NCBI RefSeq assembly: GCF_000519265.1
Contig: NZ_KI912608.1
Location: forward strand, 1,129,665 to 1,193,664
Direction: 5' to 3'
DNA from: Desulfonatronum lacustre DSM 10312
GTDB lineage: Bacteria > Desulfobacterota > Desulfovibrionia > Desulfovibrionales > Desulfonatronaceae
Length of the DNA stretch: 64,000 bases
Shown: positions 42,556 to 52,636 of the stretch, piece after piece
Position numbering within the stretch: position 1 is the stretch's first letter
Layout of the letters: every line of letters starts with the position of its first letter
Program-made: the position numbers and the translations under genes
The notes under the pieces: generated by a model
Database searches by the model: none
What the model was told of the DNA's origin: nothing
The model's input: the letters and a program-made list of their open reading frames with translations, nothing else

Positions 42556-43014
42556 ATGCGGACAGCTAAGGACATTATGACCCGGGACGTGGTCACCGTA
42601 ACCCCGGATACGGACGTCAACGCGGCGGCCAAAATTCTGCTGGAAAAGGACTTCAACGGGCTGCCCGTGCTGGATGAAGACGGCAAGCTGGTGGGCGTGC
42701 TCTGCCAGAGCGACCTCGTGGTCCAGCAACGCGAATTCCCCCTGCCCTCTTTTTTCACCCTGCTGGGCGGCTTCGTGGCCCTGACCTCCCTGAGTCAGCT
42801 TCAACGCGCCGTGGACAAAATGGCCGCCACCAAGGTCAGCCAGGCCATGACCCCGGACCCGGTCAGCGTCTCCCCGGACACCCCGGTGAACAAACTGGCC
42901 GACCTGATGGCCGAAAACAAATATCACACCATCCCGGTGCTGGAAGATGGAAAACTGGTCGGCGTGGTGGGCAAGAAGGACATCCTTCGTCTTTTGGCCA
43001 GTTCCGAGGAATAA
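42556..43014 (+). CDS. Tandem CBS-domain protein
   Basis: 152-residue protein made of two CBS domains (about 5-62 and 94-150: IMTRDVVTVTPDT and AMTPDPVSVSPDT), separated by a short hydrophobic insert (FFTLLGGFVALTSL). CBS pairs bind adenine nucleotides and sense energy status. It lies 30 bp after nnr and is probably co-transcribed. What it regulates is unknown. Confidence 0.88.
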   Translation: MRTAKDIMTRDVVTVTPDTDVNAAAKILLEKDFNGLPVLDEDGKLVGVLCQSDLVVQQREFPLPSFFTLLGGFVALTSLSQLQRAVDKMAATKVSQAMTPDPVSVSPDTPVNKLADLMAENKYHTIPVLEDGKLVGVVGKKDILRLLASSEE

Positions 43015-43070
43015 ATCAGCAAACACGAAACCAACCGAATCGCCCGCCTCACGTCGAGGCTCTCCTCCTC

Positions 43071-43619
43071 ATGCCTTCACCGTCAGCACCGCTTCATCTC
43101 CACCTCAAGGATCACGACGCCACCATGGCCCTTGGTGTCTGCTTCGTCGACGCCATGCGGGCCTTGGGCGCATATCCGGCGCTGTTGCTGGACGGCGAGT
43201 TGGGGGCCGGGAAGACCACGTTTACCCGGGGCGCGGTTCAGGCCCTGCCCGACGGCGACCAGGCCGAGGTGGCCAGTCCCAGCTTTAATTACCTGAACGT
43301 CTACCCCACTGAGCCGGAAACGTATCATTTCGACTTTTACCGGTTGCAAGGCCGGGGATTGGACGACGAATTATTCTGCGCCCTGCACGAACCGGCCCGG
43401 CTGATCATCGCGGAATGGGCCGCGTATTGCCGATCCGGAGACCTGCCCGGGGATCATCTGGCCGTCCGGTTCAGCGTGGTTCCCGGCGGTCGCGAAGCCG
43501 CGGTCCAGGCCCATGGAGCCATGGCCGAGGCGGTGCTTCGGCGGTTGCGCGACAGCCTTTCCACTCATTTTCCGTTTCACGACGCCCTGCAAGGAGGAGA
43601 TCCGAGATGCGGATCGTAG
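43071..43619 (+). CDS. tsaE: tRNA threonylcarbamoyladenosine biosynthesis ATPase
   Basis: 182-residue ATPase needed for the t6A modification of ANN-decoding tRNAs, working with TsaB/C/D. The Walker A loop is GELGAGKTTFTRG, the switch region VASPSFNYLNVYP, and the Walker B-like acid is in HFDFYRL; EWAAYC closes the domain. A C-terminal tail of about 40 residues is family-variable. It overlaps lysC by 13 bp. TsaB/D are not in the window. Confidence 0.92.
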   Translation: MPSPSAPLHLHLKDHDATMALGVCFVDAMRALGAYPALLLDGELGAGKTTFTRGAVQALPDGDQAEVASPSFNYLNVYPTEPETYHFDFYRLQGRGLDDELFCALHEPARLIIAEWAAYCRSGDLPGDHLAVRFSVVPGGREAAVQAHGAMAEAVLRRLRDSLSTHFPFHDALQGGDPRCGS

Positions 43620-44847
43620 TTCAGAAATTCGGCGGCACGTCCGTGGCCAACCTGGAGTGCATGCGCCAGGTCATGGCCAAAAACCAAAAAGTCCTGGACC
43701 AGGGAGCCAAGCTGGTCGTGGTCCTCTCGGCCATGGCCGGGGAAACCAACCGTCTCCTGGGCATGGCCAAACAGTGGAGCACCCGTCCCGACCCCTGGGA
43801 GATGGACGCCCTGGTGGCCACCGGGGAGCAGGTTTCCGTGGCCTTGTTCGCCATGCTGCTCAAGGACCACGGCATCCGGGCCCGTTCCGTGCTCGGCCAT
43901 CAGGCTGAAATCCTGACCGACTGCTCCGCCGGACGGGCCAGAATTTTGGGGATCAACACCGAACGACTCATGGAACTGCTGGAAAAGCACGATGTCCTGG
44001 TGGTCGCAGGATTTCAGGGCTGCGATATCCGGCAACGGATCACCACCCTGGGCCGGGGAGGCTCGGACACCTCCGCCGTGGCCATGGCCGCCGCGCTGCA
44101 CGCTGATCTGTGCGAAATTTTCACGGACGTGGACGGCGTGTACACCACGGATCCGAACATCTGCCCCAAGGCCCGCAAGATCAACCGGATTACCTACGAC
44201 GAGATGCTGGAGATGGCCAGCATGGGGGCCAAGGTGCTCCAGATCCGATCCGTTCAGTTCGCCAAAAAATATTCGGTCCCGGTGCATGTCCGCTCGACGT
44301 TTTCCGACGAACCGGGAACCATCGTCACCAAGGAGGAGGAAGGCATGGAAGAAGCGCTGGTATCCAGCATCGCCTACGACAAGGATCAGGCCAGGGTCAC
44401 CCTGATGGACGTGTACGACGAACCGGGCGTGGCGGCGACGATCTTCGCGCCCATTTCCGACGCGGACATCGTCGTGGACATGATCGTCCAGAACCCCAGC
44501 CGGGAGGGCCGCACGGACATGACCTTCACCGTGCCCCGGGGCGACCTGGACGGGACCATCCGCATCCTGGAGCGCATGAAGACCGAGATCGGCGCCCCGG
44601 CCGTGGTCTCCGACGCCCATGTCAGCAAGGTCTCCATCATCGGCGTGGGCATGCGCAACCACTCCGGCGTGGCGGCCATGGCCTTCACGGCCCTGAAGAA
44701 CGAAAGCATCAACATCCTGATGATCAGCACCTCGGAGATCAAGATTTCCATTCTTCTGGACGAAAAATACACCGAGCTGGCCGTGCGCACCCTGCACGAG
44801 GCCTTTGGTCTGGACAAAGCGGCAACTCCGACGCACTGTGAGCAGAC

Positions 44848-44851
<4 letters not shown>
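43607..44851 (+). CDS. lysC: Aspartate kinase
   Basis: 414-residue kinase for the first step of the Lys/Thr/Met pathway. The substrate loop is VVQKFGGTSVANL, the ATP-site stretch LGRGGSDTSAVAMA, and IFTDVDGVYTTDP marks the catalytic domain. Two ACT domains at the C-terminus (about 265-405) carry the feedback site. AAGGAGGAGATC sets the start at 43607; the frame is open further up inside tsaE. It overlaps cimA by 4 bp (ATGA). Confidence 0.95.
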
Positions 44852-46449
<1,598 letters not shown>

Positions 46450-46451
46450 GA

Positions 46452-46476
46452 GATGGTTCAGAATTGGTTGACAGTT
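46452..46476. repeat. Isolated end of the GGGATGGTTCA element family
   Basis: GATGGTTCAGAATTGGTTG followed by ACAGTT matches the reverse complement of the right end of the element at 54564-54739 with a few differences. The other end is not found downstream, so this is a decayed or truncated copy. A GGGAGCGAGGGCGTCTCGCC palindromic repeat follows at about 46490-46520. Confidence 0.6.
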
Positions 46477-46668
46477 TTGCGCACACCCCCTGGGAGCGAG
46501 GGCGTCTCGCCTTGGGAGCATTGGAGCTTGTCCCAAGCATAGGCTTTTTCAGGTCTTTCTCGACGAAGCGAAAATGATGGGGCTCAATCAGACGTGCGAG
46601 GAATTCTGGTCCCGGTTGCCACTGACCGGCAACCGGTCCAGGTTCGATTCATCATTTCAGTGCTCAGA

Positions 46669-46743
46669 CTAGAATACGCCGAGCAGCCACAGTATAATAA
46701 GCAATGTAAACGGCACTCCGAGAAGCCATAAGAGAATAGGCAT
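46669..46743 (-). CDS. Tiny hydrophobic membrane peptide
   Basis: 24-residue open frame MPILLWLLGVPFTLLIILWL plus LGVF, one membrane helix with almost no loops. A textbook AAAGGAGTAAC ribosome site lies 6 bp ahead of the ATG, and the frame ends in TAG. Similar single-helix peptides are seen next to BON and stress genes in related genomes. It is below usual gene-calling length. Its coding status rests on the ribosome site and composition only. Confidence 0.62.
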   Translation of the reverse strand: MPILLWLLGVPFTLLIILWLLGVF

Positions 46744-46853
46744 AACGTTACTCCTTTATTGTTGAGGGTGAATGCGCTTCCGACAGCCATGCTTCCGGAT
46801 ATGCTTGATCATTTTGCTGTCGGAAGCGAAAATTAATGCAACAAGCCAGGAAT

Positions 46854-47171
46854 CTACTTGTTCCGGACAACGATCTCGTTGTTGACCGAATGAACACCTT
46901 CCACATTGGCGGCCAGTTCTTCTGCTCGCTGTTTCTGCTGCCGCGTATCCGCCGCGCCGGTCAGATTGACCTGACCTTCAAAAGTCTTGACGCCTATTGC
47001 GAGGCCTTTCACCGAGTCATCAGCCAACAGTGCCGCCTTTACTCGCGTCGTGATGGCTGAATCGTCAACAAATTCGCCTGGCGTGCGTCCCGCTGGGGTT
47101 TGGCATCCAAGCAGGGATGCAAGCATGATCAGAACGAAACCGAATCCCAGAATTTTCTTGAAATTTAACAT
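46854..47171 (-). CDS. BON-domain lipoprotein
   Basis: 105-residue exported lipoprotein. The signal ends LASLLGC at Cys23, followed by one BON domain with VDDSAITTRVKAALLADDSV, IGVKTFEGQVNLTG and VEGVHSVNNEIVV. BON domains bind phospholipid membranes and are tied to osmotic-shock responses (OsmY family). AAGGAGATCG is the ribosome site. It lies between the tiny peptide and the cyclase in the stress island. Confidence 0.88.
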   Translation of the reverse strand: MLNFKKILGFGFVLIMLASLLGCQTPAGRTPGEFVDDSAITTRVKAALLADDSVKGLAIGVKTFEGQVNLTGAADTRQQKQRAEELAANVEGVHSVNNEIVVRNK

Positions 47172-47323
47172 GACGATCTCCTTTTTATAATGTGAATAAA
47201 GATGGACGGCAGTTTATGGATGATGCGTTTTGGATGCACGCATTATTTTTTCATGGCATCTTTTCTGATACCCGGGAATTCACTCTCTCGCCCCCCCTCT
47301 TCCATTAACCGTTCCCCCTTGAT

Positions 47324-47959
47324 TTACGTATTGCATGGTTCGCCGTCCGGCTGAATCAGGATGGCTCTGGCCGGTGCGCCGTCCGCTTTGATCCGCAACG
47401 GCAGACCGACGAAAATGTATTTCCCCGCGGACACCTCCCGCAGATCGAGCCCCTCGAAAACCGTCATCGCCGGAACCAGGGCCTGATGGACCTTCATACC
47501 GCTGTCAAAGGGCTCCACGCTCAGATAATCCACGCCCACGGTCTTTACCCGCTGCTCCGCCAGGTAGGCGGCTCCGTCCGCGGTCAGATGGGCGTAATCC
47601 TTACGGAACCGGACGTAGCCCTTCAGGGAATTTTCCGTTTTGAGCAGCACGATGAGGTCTTTGTGGATGTCTTCATTTTTCAGATGCTCCGCGGTGATTT
47701 CCCGCCCATGCCGCGTCATGTCCAACACCACGCAGGGGCCGTAGAAACTTTCCAGGGGCAGGTCGGCTACGCTGCCGCCGTCCTCTTTGATGTGCAGTAA
47801 CGCATCCACATGGGTTCCGGTATGCATGCCGAGAAACAAGGACGACTCGTTTATGCCCTCATCCTGAATACTCTTGTATCGATCAATGCGCGGCGCCGGA
47901 TTGCCCGGATAGACGAGCAAGTCCGGGTGAATCTCCATGGAGATGTCGTGAATTTTCAT
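47324..47959 (-). CDS. Cyclase/kynurenine formamidase-family hydrolase
   Basis: 211-residue metal-dependent hydrolase. HTGTHVDALLHI is the HxGTHxDxxxH zinc-binding motif. YPGNPAPRIDRYKSI and TVGVDYLSVEPF are typical of the family. It starts 18 bp downstream of the GH15 gene. The substrate is unknown; family members open amide or lactone rings. Kynurenine formamidase itself is not supported by any tryptophan-pathway neighbour. Confidence 0.86.
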   Translation of the reverse strand: MKIHDISMEIHPDLLVYPGNPAPRIDRYKSIQDEGINESSLFLGMHTGTHVDALLHIKEDGGSVADLPLESFYGPCVVLDMTRHGREITAEHLKNEDIHKDLIVLLKTENSLKGYVRFRKDYAHLTADGAAYLAEQRVKTVGVDYLSVEPFDSGMKVHQALVPAMTVFEGLDLREVSAGKYIFVGLPLRIKADGAPARAILIQPDGEPCNT

Positions 47960-47977
47960 TGGTTGCTCCTTCGGCGT

Positions 47978-49885
47978 TCATTGATTCCCGGCAGTATCCC
48001 CGTTGTTCCGGAATTCCCTGTGTCCGGGAGTGCCGATTGGATCATGCACCGGCACATCCAACCCCTTGGCGTAGGCCAGATACAAAATGCTGTTGATCAG
48101 GCCGATGTGCGTGAAGGCCTGGGGGAAATTCCCGAGAAACCCGCCTGTCTTCGGATCCACCTGTTCAGAAAAAAGGCCGAGATGATTGGCGTATTGGACA
48201 ATGTTCCTGAAGATCTTCTCGGCTTCCTCGATCCGCCCGGAAAGGGCCAGTACGTCCACCAACCAGAAGGTGCACAACCCGAACGCCCCCTCTTCTCCGG
48301 GGAGGCCGTCGTCGGCGATGTAGCGTCGGATCAGGCAGTCGCTCATCAACTCCTTCATGATCCGGTTCACGGTGCCCTGGATCTTGGAGTCGTCCGCAGG
48401 CAGAAATTCCACCAACGCCAGGCGAAGATTGGCGGCATCCATGTCCTTGGAGCCGTAGGACTGGACAAATGCATTCAGTTCCGAATCAAAACCCTTCTCC
48501 ATGACCTGTTCCTGGATCCTGGTCCGGGTTTCGTCCCAGAGTTCCACATTGCCCTTGAGTTTGTAATGCTTGGCCAGCAGCAGGGCCTTGTCCAGGGCGA
48601 CCCAGGCCATGGCCTTGGAGTAGACGAAATGGCGCGCCTCTCCCCGGAACTCCCAGATTCCAAAATCGGGACGCTCCCACACTTCCACCACGTGGTCGGC
48701 GATCCAGGTAATGAATTCGGATATGTCGTCGGTGAGCGGATGTCCTCTGCGGGCCAGTTCGTACGCCGTACTGACCAGCTCGCCGTAGACCTCGAGCTGG
48801 AACTGACCGTATGCCTCGTTGCCGATGTTCACCGGCCTTGACCCCTTGTAGCCTTCCAGATGTTCAAGCTGCTGCTCGGTCAGTTCCAATTCCCCCTGCA
48901 GGCCGTACATGATCTGCAGGTCCCGCTTGCAGGACTTGCAGGTTTTGGAAACTTCCTCGAACCAGCGCATCAGGTCCACGGATTCCGCTTCATGGCCGAT
49001 GGAAATCAGGGCCTGACCGGTCATGGCCGCATCCCGGATCCAGGCATAGCGATAGTCCCAGTTGCGCACCCCGCCGAGCACTTCCGGCAGGGAGGTGGTG
49101 GGCGCCGCGGCAATGGAGCCTTGATCGCCGATGCACATCAGCTTGATGACCAGCGCCGAGCGGATGACCATGTTGATCTGATCCCCGGCCCAGACCTGCT
49201 TCATGACGCTGCCTTCCTGATGCAGCCAGCCGTTCCAGCACTCCAGGGTGGATTTGAGCGCGAGTGCTGTTTCATAGCCGTTCTTTCCGTCCTCCGCGCC
49301 CCAGCGCACGACAATGGCCTTGCTCTCTCCGGGATTGATCCGGAACCTGGCCCGGATCAGCGGGCCGTGATCGTCCTCGCCCGGTTCCGCGCTTTCCAAG
49401 CCTTCCAGGCGCATGGCATCCTCTTCGGATCGGGCGATCCATCCGCCGGAAATGCGTTCCAGGGCAACGGACTTTCCGGCGTAATCGAATCGGGGACACC
49501 ACAGGAGTTCAACATCCACGGAACCGCCGCGGCACTCGATCAGCCGGTGAATCTCCGGAGGGGCGTAGGCGTCGTTGCGCCCGTTGATGTCTCCGTCCAG
49601 GGGCATGAAGTCGGTCACCGTCAGGACGGCGCCCTCCAATTCAAAGCTGGTCTTCAGGACATTGCTTTCCTGGACATACTCCTGATTGCCGCGGCCTCCG
49701 CCCGCGGGACCGATCCGAAAAAAACCACCGCGCCGGGCATCCAGGAGAGCTCCGAAAACGCTGGGACTGTCCATCCTGGGCAGGCAACACCAGTCGATGG
49801 CCCCGTCCCTGGCGATCAGGGCGACGCTTTTCAGATTACCGATGATGCCGTAATCGGAAATGGGCTTGTAATCCTGGATGTTCAT
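47978..49885 (-). CDS. Glycoside hydrolase family 15 glucoamylase/trehalase-like enzyme
   Basis: 635-residue GH15 enzyme. The N-terminal beta-sandwich (1-about 230) opens with ISDYGIIGNLKSVALIARDG and AIDWCCLPRMDSPSVFGALL. The catalytic (alpha/alpha)6 barrel has GGVRNWDYRYAWIRDA and GIWEFRGEARHFVYSK, with catalytic acids in the expected segments. No signal peptide, so it should act on internal glycogen, maltodextrin or trehalose. It neighbours a debranching enzyme and TreZ. A 180-bp insertion element lies 96 bp upstream of the start. Confidence 0.93.
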   Translation of the reverse strand: MNIQDYKPISDYGIIGNLKSVALIARDGAIDWCCLPRMDSPSVFGALLDARRGGFFRIGPAGGGRGNQEYVQESNVLKTSFELEGAVLTVTDFMPLDGDINGRNDAYAPPEIHRLIECRGGSVDVELLWCPRFDYAGKSVALERISGGWIARSEEDAMRLEGLESAEPGEDDHGPLIRARFRINPGESKAIVVRWGAEDGKNGYETALALKSTLECWNGWLHQEGSVMKQVWAGDQINMVIRSALVIKLMCIGDQGSIAAAPTTSLPEVLGGVRNWDYRYAWIRDAAMTGQALISIGHEAESVDLMRWFEEVSKTCKSCKRDLQIMYGLQGELELTEQQLEHLEGYKGSRPVNIGNEAYGQFQLEVYGELVSTAYELARRGHPLTDDISEFITWIADHVVEVWERPDFGIWEFRGEARHFVYSKAMAWVALDKALLLAKHYKLKGNVELWDETRTRIQEQVMEKGFDSELNAFVQSYGSKDMDAANLRLALVEFLPADDSKIQGTVNRIMKELMSDCLIRRYIADDGLPGEEGAFGLCTFWLVDVLALSGRIEEAEKIFRNIVQYANHLGLFSEQVDPKTGGFLGNFPQAFTHIGLINSILYLAYAKGLDVPVHDPIGTPGHREFRNNGDTAGNQ

Positions 49886-49980
49886 CCTTGAAGACTCCTT
49901 TCAGTGCTTGCGACCGGGTATTCCGTATTCTTCCATGATTGCCAGCTTATCTTCCTGAACACCGCTGGCTGTTGGAGGAA

Positions 49981-50160
49981 GTAACTACTCAGCAAACAAA
50001 CTACTCATAAAGATAGGGCTCGTGAGACCACGGAAAACAACTGGATTCCGGCCTTCGCCGGATGACTGACGAAGGAGGCCGTTTTTCGTGTTGACGTCAT
50101 ACCGGCGAAGTTCGGCGACCGCTATCCAGGTTCTTTTCTCTGGCTTTGCTGAGTAGTTAC
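49981..50160. mobile_element. MITE of the GTAACTACTCAGC family, subtype B copy 1
   Basis: 180-bp element with a perfect 16-bp terminal inverted repeat, GTAACTACTCAGCAAA at 49981 and TTTGCTGAGTAGTTAC at 50145-50160. Inside is a common REP-like unit CTGGATTCCGGCCTTCGCC. The flanks share TGGAGGA but are offset, so the target duplication is imperfect. The paralogous site at about 57706-57720 lacks the element. It sits in the 5' region of the GH15 gene. Confidence 0.85.
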
Positions 50161-50162
50161 AC

Positions 50163-50256
50163 CTGGAGGATACCCTTTTAAGCATCCCTGTCTGTAGGGG
50201 AATCGCATGTTTATCGTGGGGAGAAATCACAGGCGGCGGGAATAATTCCCGAGATG
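50163..50256. repeat. Duplicated upstream module, copy X (GH15 side)
   Basis: About 95 bp nearly matching 57718-57824. Shared landmarks on the plus strand are CTTTT-AGCATCCC, GTCTGTAGGG, GGAGAAATCACAGGCG and the palindrome CGGGAATAATTCCCG. It is placed upstream of the minus-strand GH15 gene; without the inserted element it would be about 100 bp from the start. Its twin stands about 130 bp from the metallopeptidase start. It looks like a shared promoter/operator. Confidence 0.75.
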
Positions 50257-50267
50257 GACGAGCGGAG

Positions 50268-50566
50268 AATCGAAATCGAAATCGTGATCGAAATCGAACC
50301 TCATGTCCAAGAAGATAACGGGATCACAGGATGATGCACAAAAAATTACGAGTAACTACTCAGCTCATCCGAGTAAAAGCGTCCTGGATAGCGGCAACGC
50401 TCCCGCCTTCGCGGGTATAACAGACTCGGGGGACGGCATTGAAAATACGTCATTCCCGCGAAGGCGGGAATCCAGCCCCGGTATGAGGCTCTACTCAGGC
50501 TGTGCTGAATAGTTACAATCCAGATTTCGATTTCGATCGCGATTTCGATGAGAATAGATTTGCCCT
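50268..50566. repeat. Palindromic hexamer-repeat element, copy 3, interrupted
   Basis: Left arm of ATCGAAATCGTGATCGAAAT hexamers, centre CTCATGTCCAAGAAGATAAC, and right arm TTCGATTTCGATCGCGATTTC ending in GATTTGCCCTG (the right arm is written as the positions 50525-50548). The outer CAGGGCAG part of the left arm is missing, so the copy is truncated. A 165-bp insertion element splits it at 50352. Compare copies at 14378 and 21089. Confidence 0.8.
50352..50516. mobile_element. MITE of the GTAACTACTCAGC family, subtype B copy 2, nested
   Basis: 165-bp element inside the hexamer-repeat copy 3. The ends are GTAACTACTCAGC and GCTGAATAGTTAC, an inverted repeat with one mismatch. The interior holds two REP-like CCCGCCTTCGCGGG palindromes. 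The flanking bases AATTACGA and AATCCAGA match at 5 of 8 positions. The nesting shows that this family moved after the hexamer element was already in place. Confidence 0.82.
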
Positions 50567-50605
50567 GATTTGCGGGCGGTACTGGATTGAGGCGTCGCGG
50601 AAGTA

Positions 50606-52636
50606 TCAGTCCGTATTCACCCAGCTGCGCAGAACTTCCGCCACGCTCCACGCCTGCGCCACGCAACCACGCGGAGTGTATGGCGCTTCCGCGTCAAATA
50701 CCTCGCTGATCGAACCGATGCAGGCTTCGTCCAGGTGCGCCACAAAGCCCGTCAGAAACCTCCGGGCGTCCATCCCCTTGCCCGGATTCAGTTTGAGCCA
50801 CGCATCCACATACGGCCCGATGAGCCATGCCCACACGGTCCCCTGATGATATGCGGCGTCGCGGGAGCGCAGGTCGCCGTAGTATTTTGCCTTATAATCC
50901 GGATGTCCGGGCGCCAGAGACCGCAATCCAACGGGCGTAAGCAGCTGATCCGTCACTACATCCATTACGGGTTTCCATCGCGCGACATCAAGCACCGGGT
51001 GATCGAGGGAAATCGCGAATATCTGGTTCGGCCGACATGCGTCGTCATTGCCGCCGTTTTCCACATCCACCACATCAAAGAGATATCCCCCCTTTTCATG
51101 CCAGAACCGCTGATTGAAAGATGCCTGCACGCGATCCGCCGTCTCGTTCATGCGGCGCATGTCCGCCTCCTGGCCTTCTTCCCGCAGCCACTCGGCCATC
51201 AGGCGCAGCGCGTTGTACCAGAGCGCATTTATTTCCACCGCCTTGCCCCGACGCGGCGTCACCACCCAGTCCCCCACCTTGGCGTCCATCCAGGTAAGCT
51301 GATATCCCTGCTGCCCCTGGCGCAGCAACGCGTCTTTCGGGTCCATGCCGATGCCGAACCGCGTTCCGTTCCGGTGCTGCGCGATGATTTCCATCAGCAT
51401 GGGCAACACCTGCTTCAGCGTCGCGAGATCGTTGGTAATCCGCACGTACCGGTGGATTGCGTGAAAAAACCACAGTGTCGCATCCGCGGTATGATAGAGT
51501 CCGTCCCGCTCGCCTTCGGGAAACATATTGGGAATCAGTCCATCGCGAACGTATTGGGCGAACATTCGCAATATCCGGCCCGCCTCGTTCAGTCGCCCTG
51601 TCATCAGCGTGAGTCCTTCCAGACTGATCATGGTATCGCGACCCCAGTCCGTGAACCAGTGATATCCGGCGATAACGGTGCACATTTCATCTCCGGAACC
51701 CTCGACGCGTGCGTCTTCCAGTCTGGCAACGGGGGTGACGAGGAACTGATCGGCGGCAAGCACCAGTTCAGCGGCAGGTCCAGTCCGTGCCTGGGGCGGA
51801 GCGGCATCCAGCAGCATTTTGCGACGATCCAGCTCCGCACGGAACGCGCCTTCCGGTGACAGCCCCCGGATCGTGTCCCACTCCTCGGTGGATGCCACGA
51901 GCGTCGTCCGGTCGCCTTCGCCCAGGTCGGCGCGAAAGTACCCGGGACTCCAAAGAGACCCCTGCCATTCATATCCGCGATCGCGCTCGGTGCGATAGGG
52001 AATCAGGGAGGTTTCCTTGTGGTCGAACGTAAATGCCGTCGAGGGGCCGTGGACAATGAGCCGCAGCACGGGCAAATCCGCGGCGCCGCTGATTTCAAAC
52101 TGGTCTTCAGAGACGGATAATTTGTAGTACGGCGCAGGCGGTTCACTGACCGGGGCATCGTGCGAACGGAAATGCATCGCCGGCCGCAGCCCCAAGCGCA
52201 GCTTGCCTTTCCCCGAGAGCAGCAGATACGTCACGTGCACGGTGTTCTGCCGGTACGGAAGAATCAGGCGTTTTTCGAGAACGAACCCATCCACTTCATA
52301 GCGCCACACCGGCAGTCCGGCTTCCAGCCGGAACTCCGTCAGGTCAAGGGTTGCCTCCGGGGAGATGTCCGCAAGCTCCTTCGCCCCCGTATACACCACG
52401 CGGCGGTCCGGCAGACGCAGGCGTTCGGAAAGTCCGTTCAGCATCATCGTGCGGCCCAGCGGATTGGGCAAAGCGGCAATCAACAGTCCGTGATACCGAC
52501 GTGTGATGGCGCCCGTCACGGTTCCCGACGCATATCCGCCAAGGCCGTTGGTAACCAGCCATTCTTTCCGCAAGTGGGGATCCGATTCCGGATCGCAGAA
52601 TGCGCAGTTGTCCAGAACCCGAATCAGATCATCCAT
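50606..52636 (-). CDS. Glycogen debranching enzyme (amylo-alpha-1,6-glucosidase type)
   Basis: 676-residue GDE. The N-terminal glycogen-binding domain has EWLVTNGLGGYASGTVTGA and RRYHGLLIAALPNP. The catalytic barrel has GYHWFTDWGRDTMISLEGL, the family active-site segment, and YHQGTVWAWLIGPYVDAW. It removes alpha-1,6 branch stubs from glycogen or limit dextrins. The start at 52636 fits the family and overlaps treZ by 8 bp; the longer frame is a treZ shadow. Second gene of a treZ-GDE unit. Confidence 0.93.
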   Translation of the reverse strand: MDDLIRVLDNCAFCDPESDPHLRKEWLVTNGLGGYASGTVTGAITRRYHGLLIAALPNPLGRTMMLNGLSERLRLPDRRVVYTGAKELADISPEATLDLTEFRLEAGLPVWRYEVDGFVLEKRLILPYRQNTVHVTYLLLSGKGKLRLGLRPAMHFRSHDAPVSEPPAPYYKLSVSEDQFEISGAADLPVLRLIVHGPSTAFTFDHKETSLIPYRTERDRGYEWQGSLWSPGYFRADLGEGDRTTLVASTEEWDTIRGLSPEGAFRAELDRRKMLLDAAPPQARTGPAAELVLAADQFLVTPVARLEDARVEGSGDEMCTVIAGYHWFTDWGRDTMISLEGLTLMTGRLNEAGRILRMFAQYVRDGLIPNMFPEGERDGLYHTADATLWFFHAIHRYVRITNDLATLKQVLPMLMEIIAQHRNGTRFGIGMDPKDALLRQGQQGYQLTWMDAKVGDWVVTPRRGKAVEINALWYNALRLMAEWLREEGQEADMRRMNETADRVQASFNQRFWHEKGGYLFDVVDVENGGNDDACRPNQIFAISLDHPVLDVARWKPVMDVVTDQLLTPVGLRSLAPGHPDYKAKYYGDLRSRDAAYHQGTVWAWLIGPYVDAWLKLNPGKGMDARRFLTGFVAHLDEACIGSISEVFDAEAPYTPRGCVAQAWSVAEVLRSWVNTD

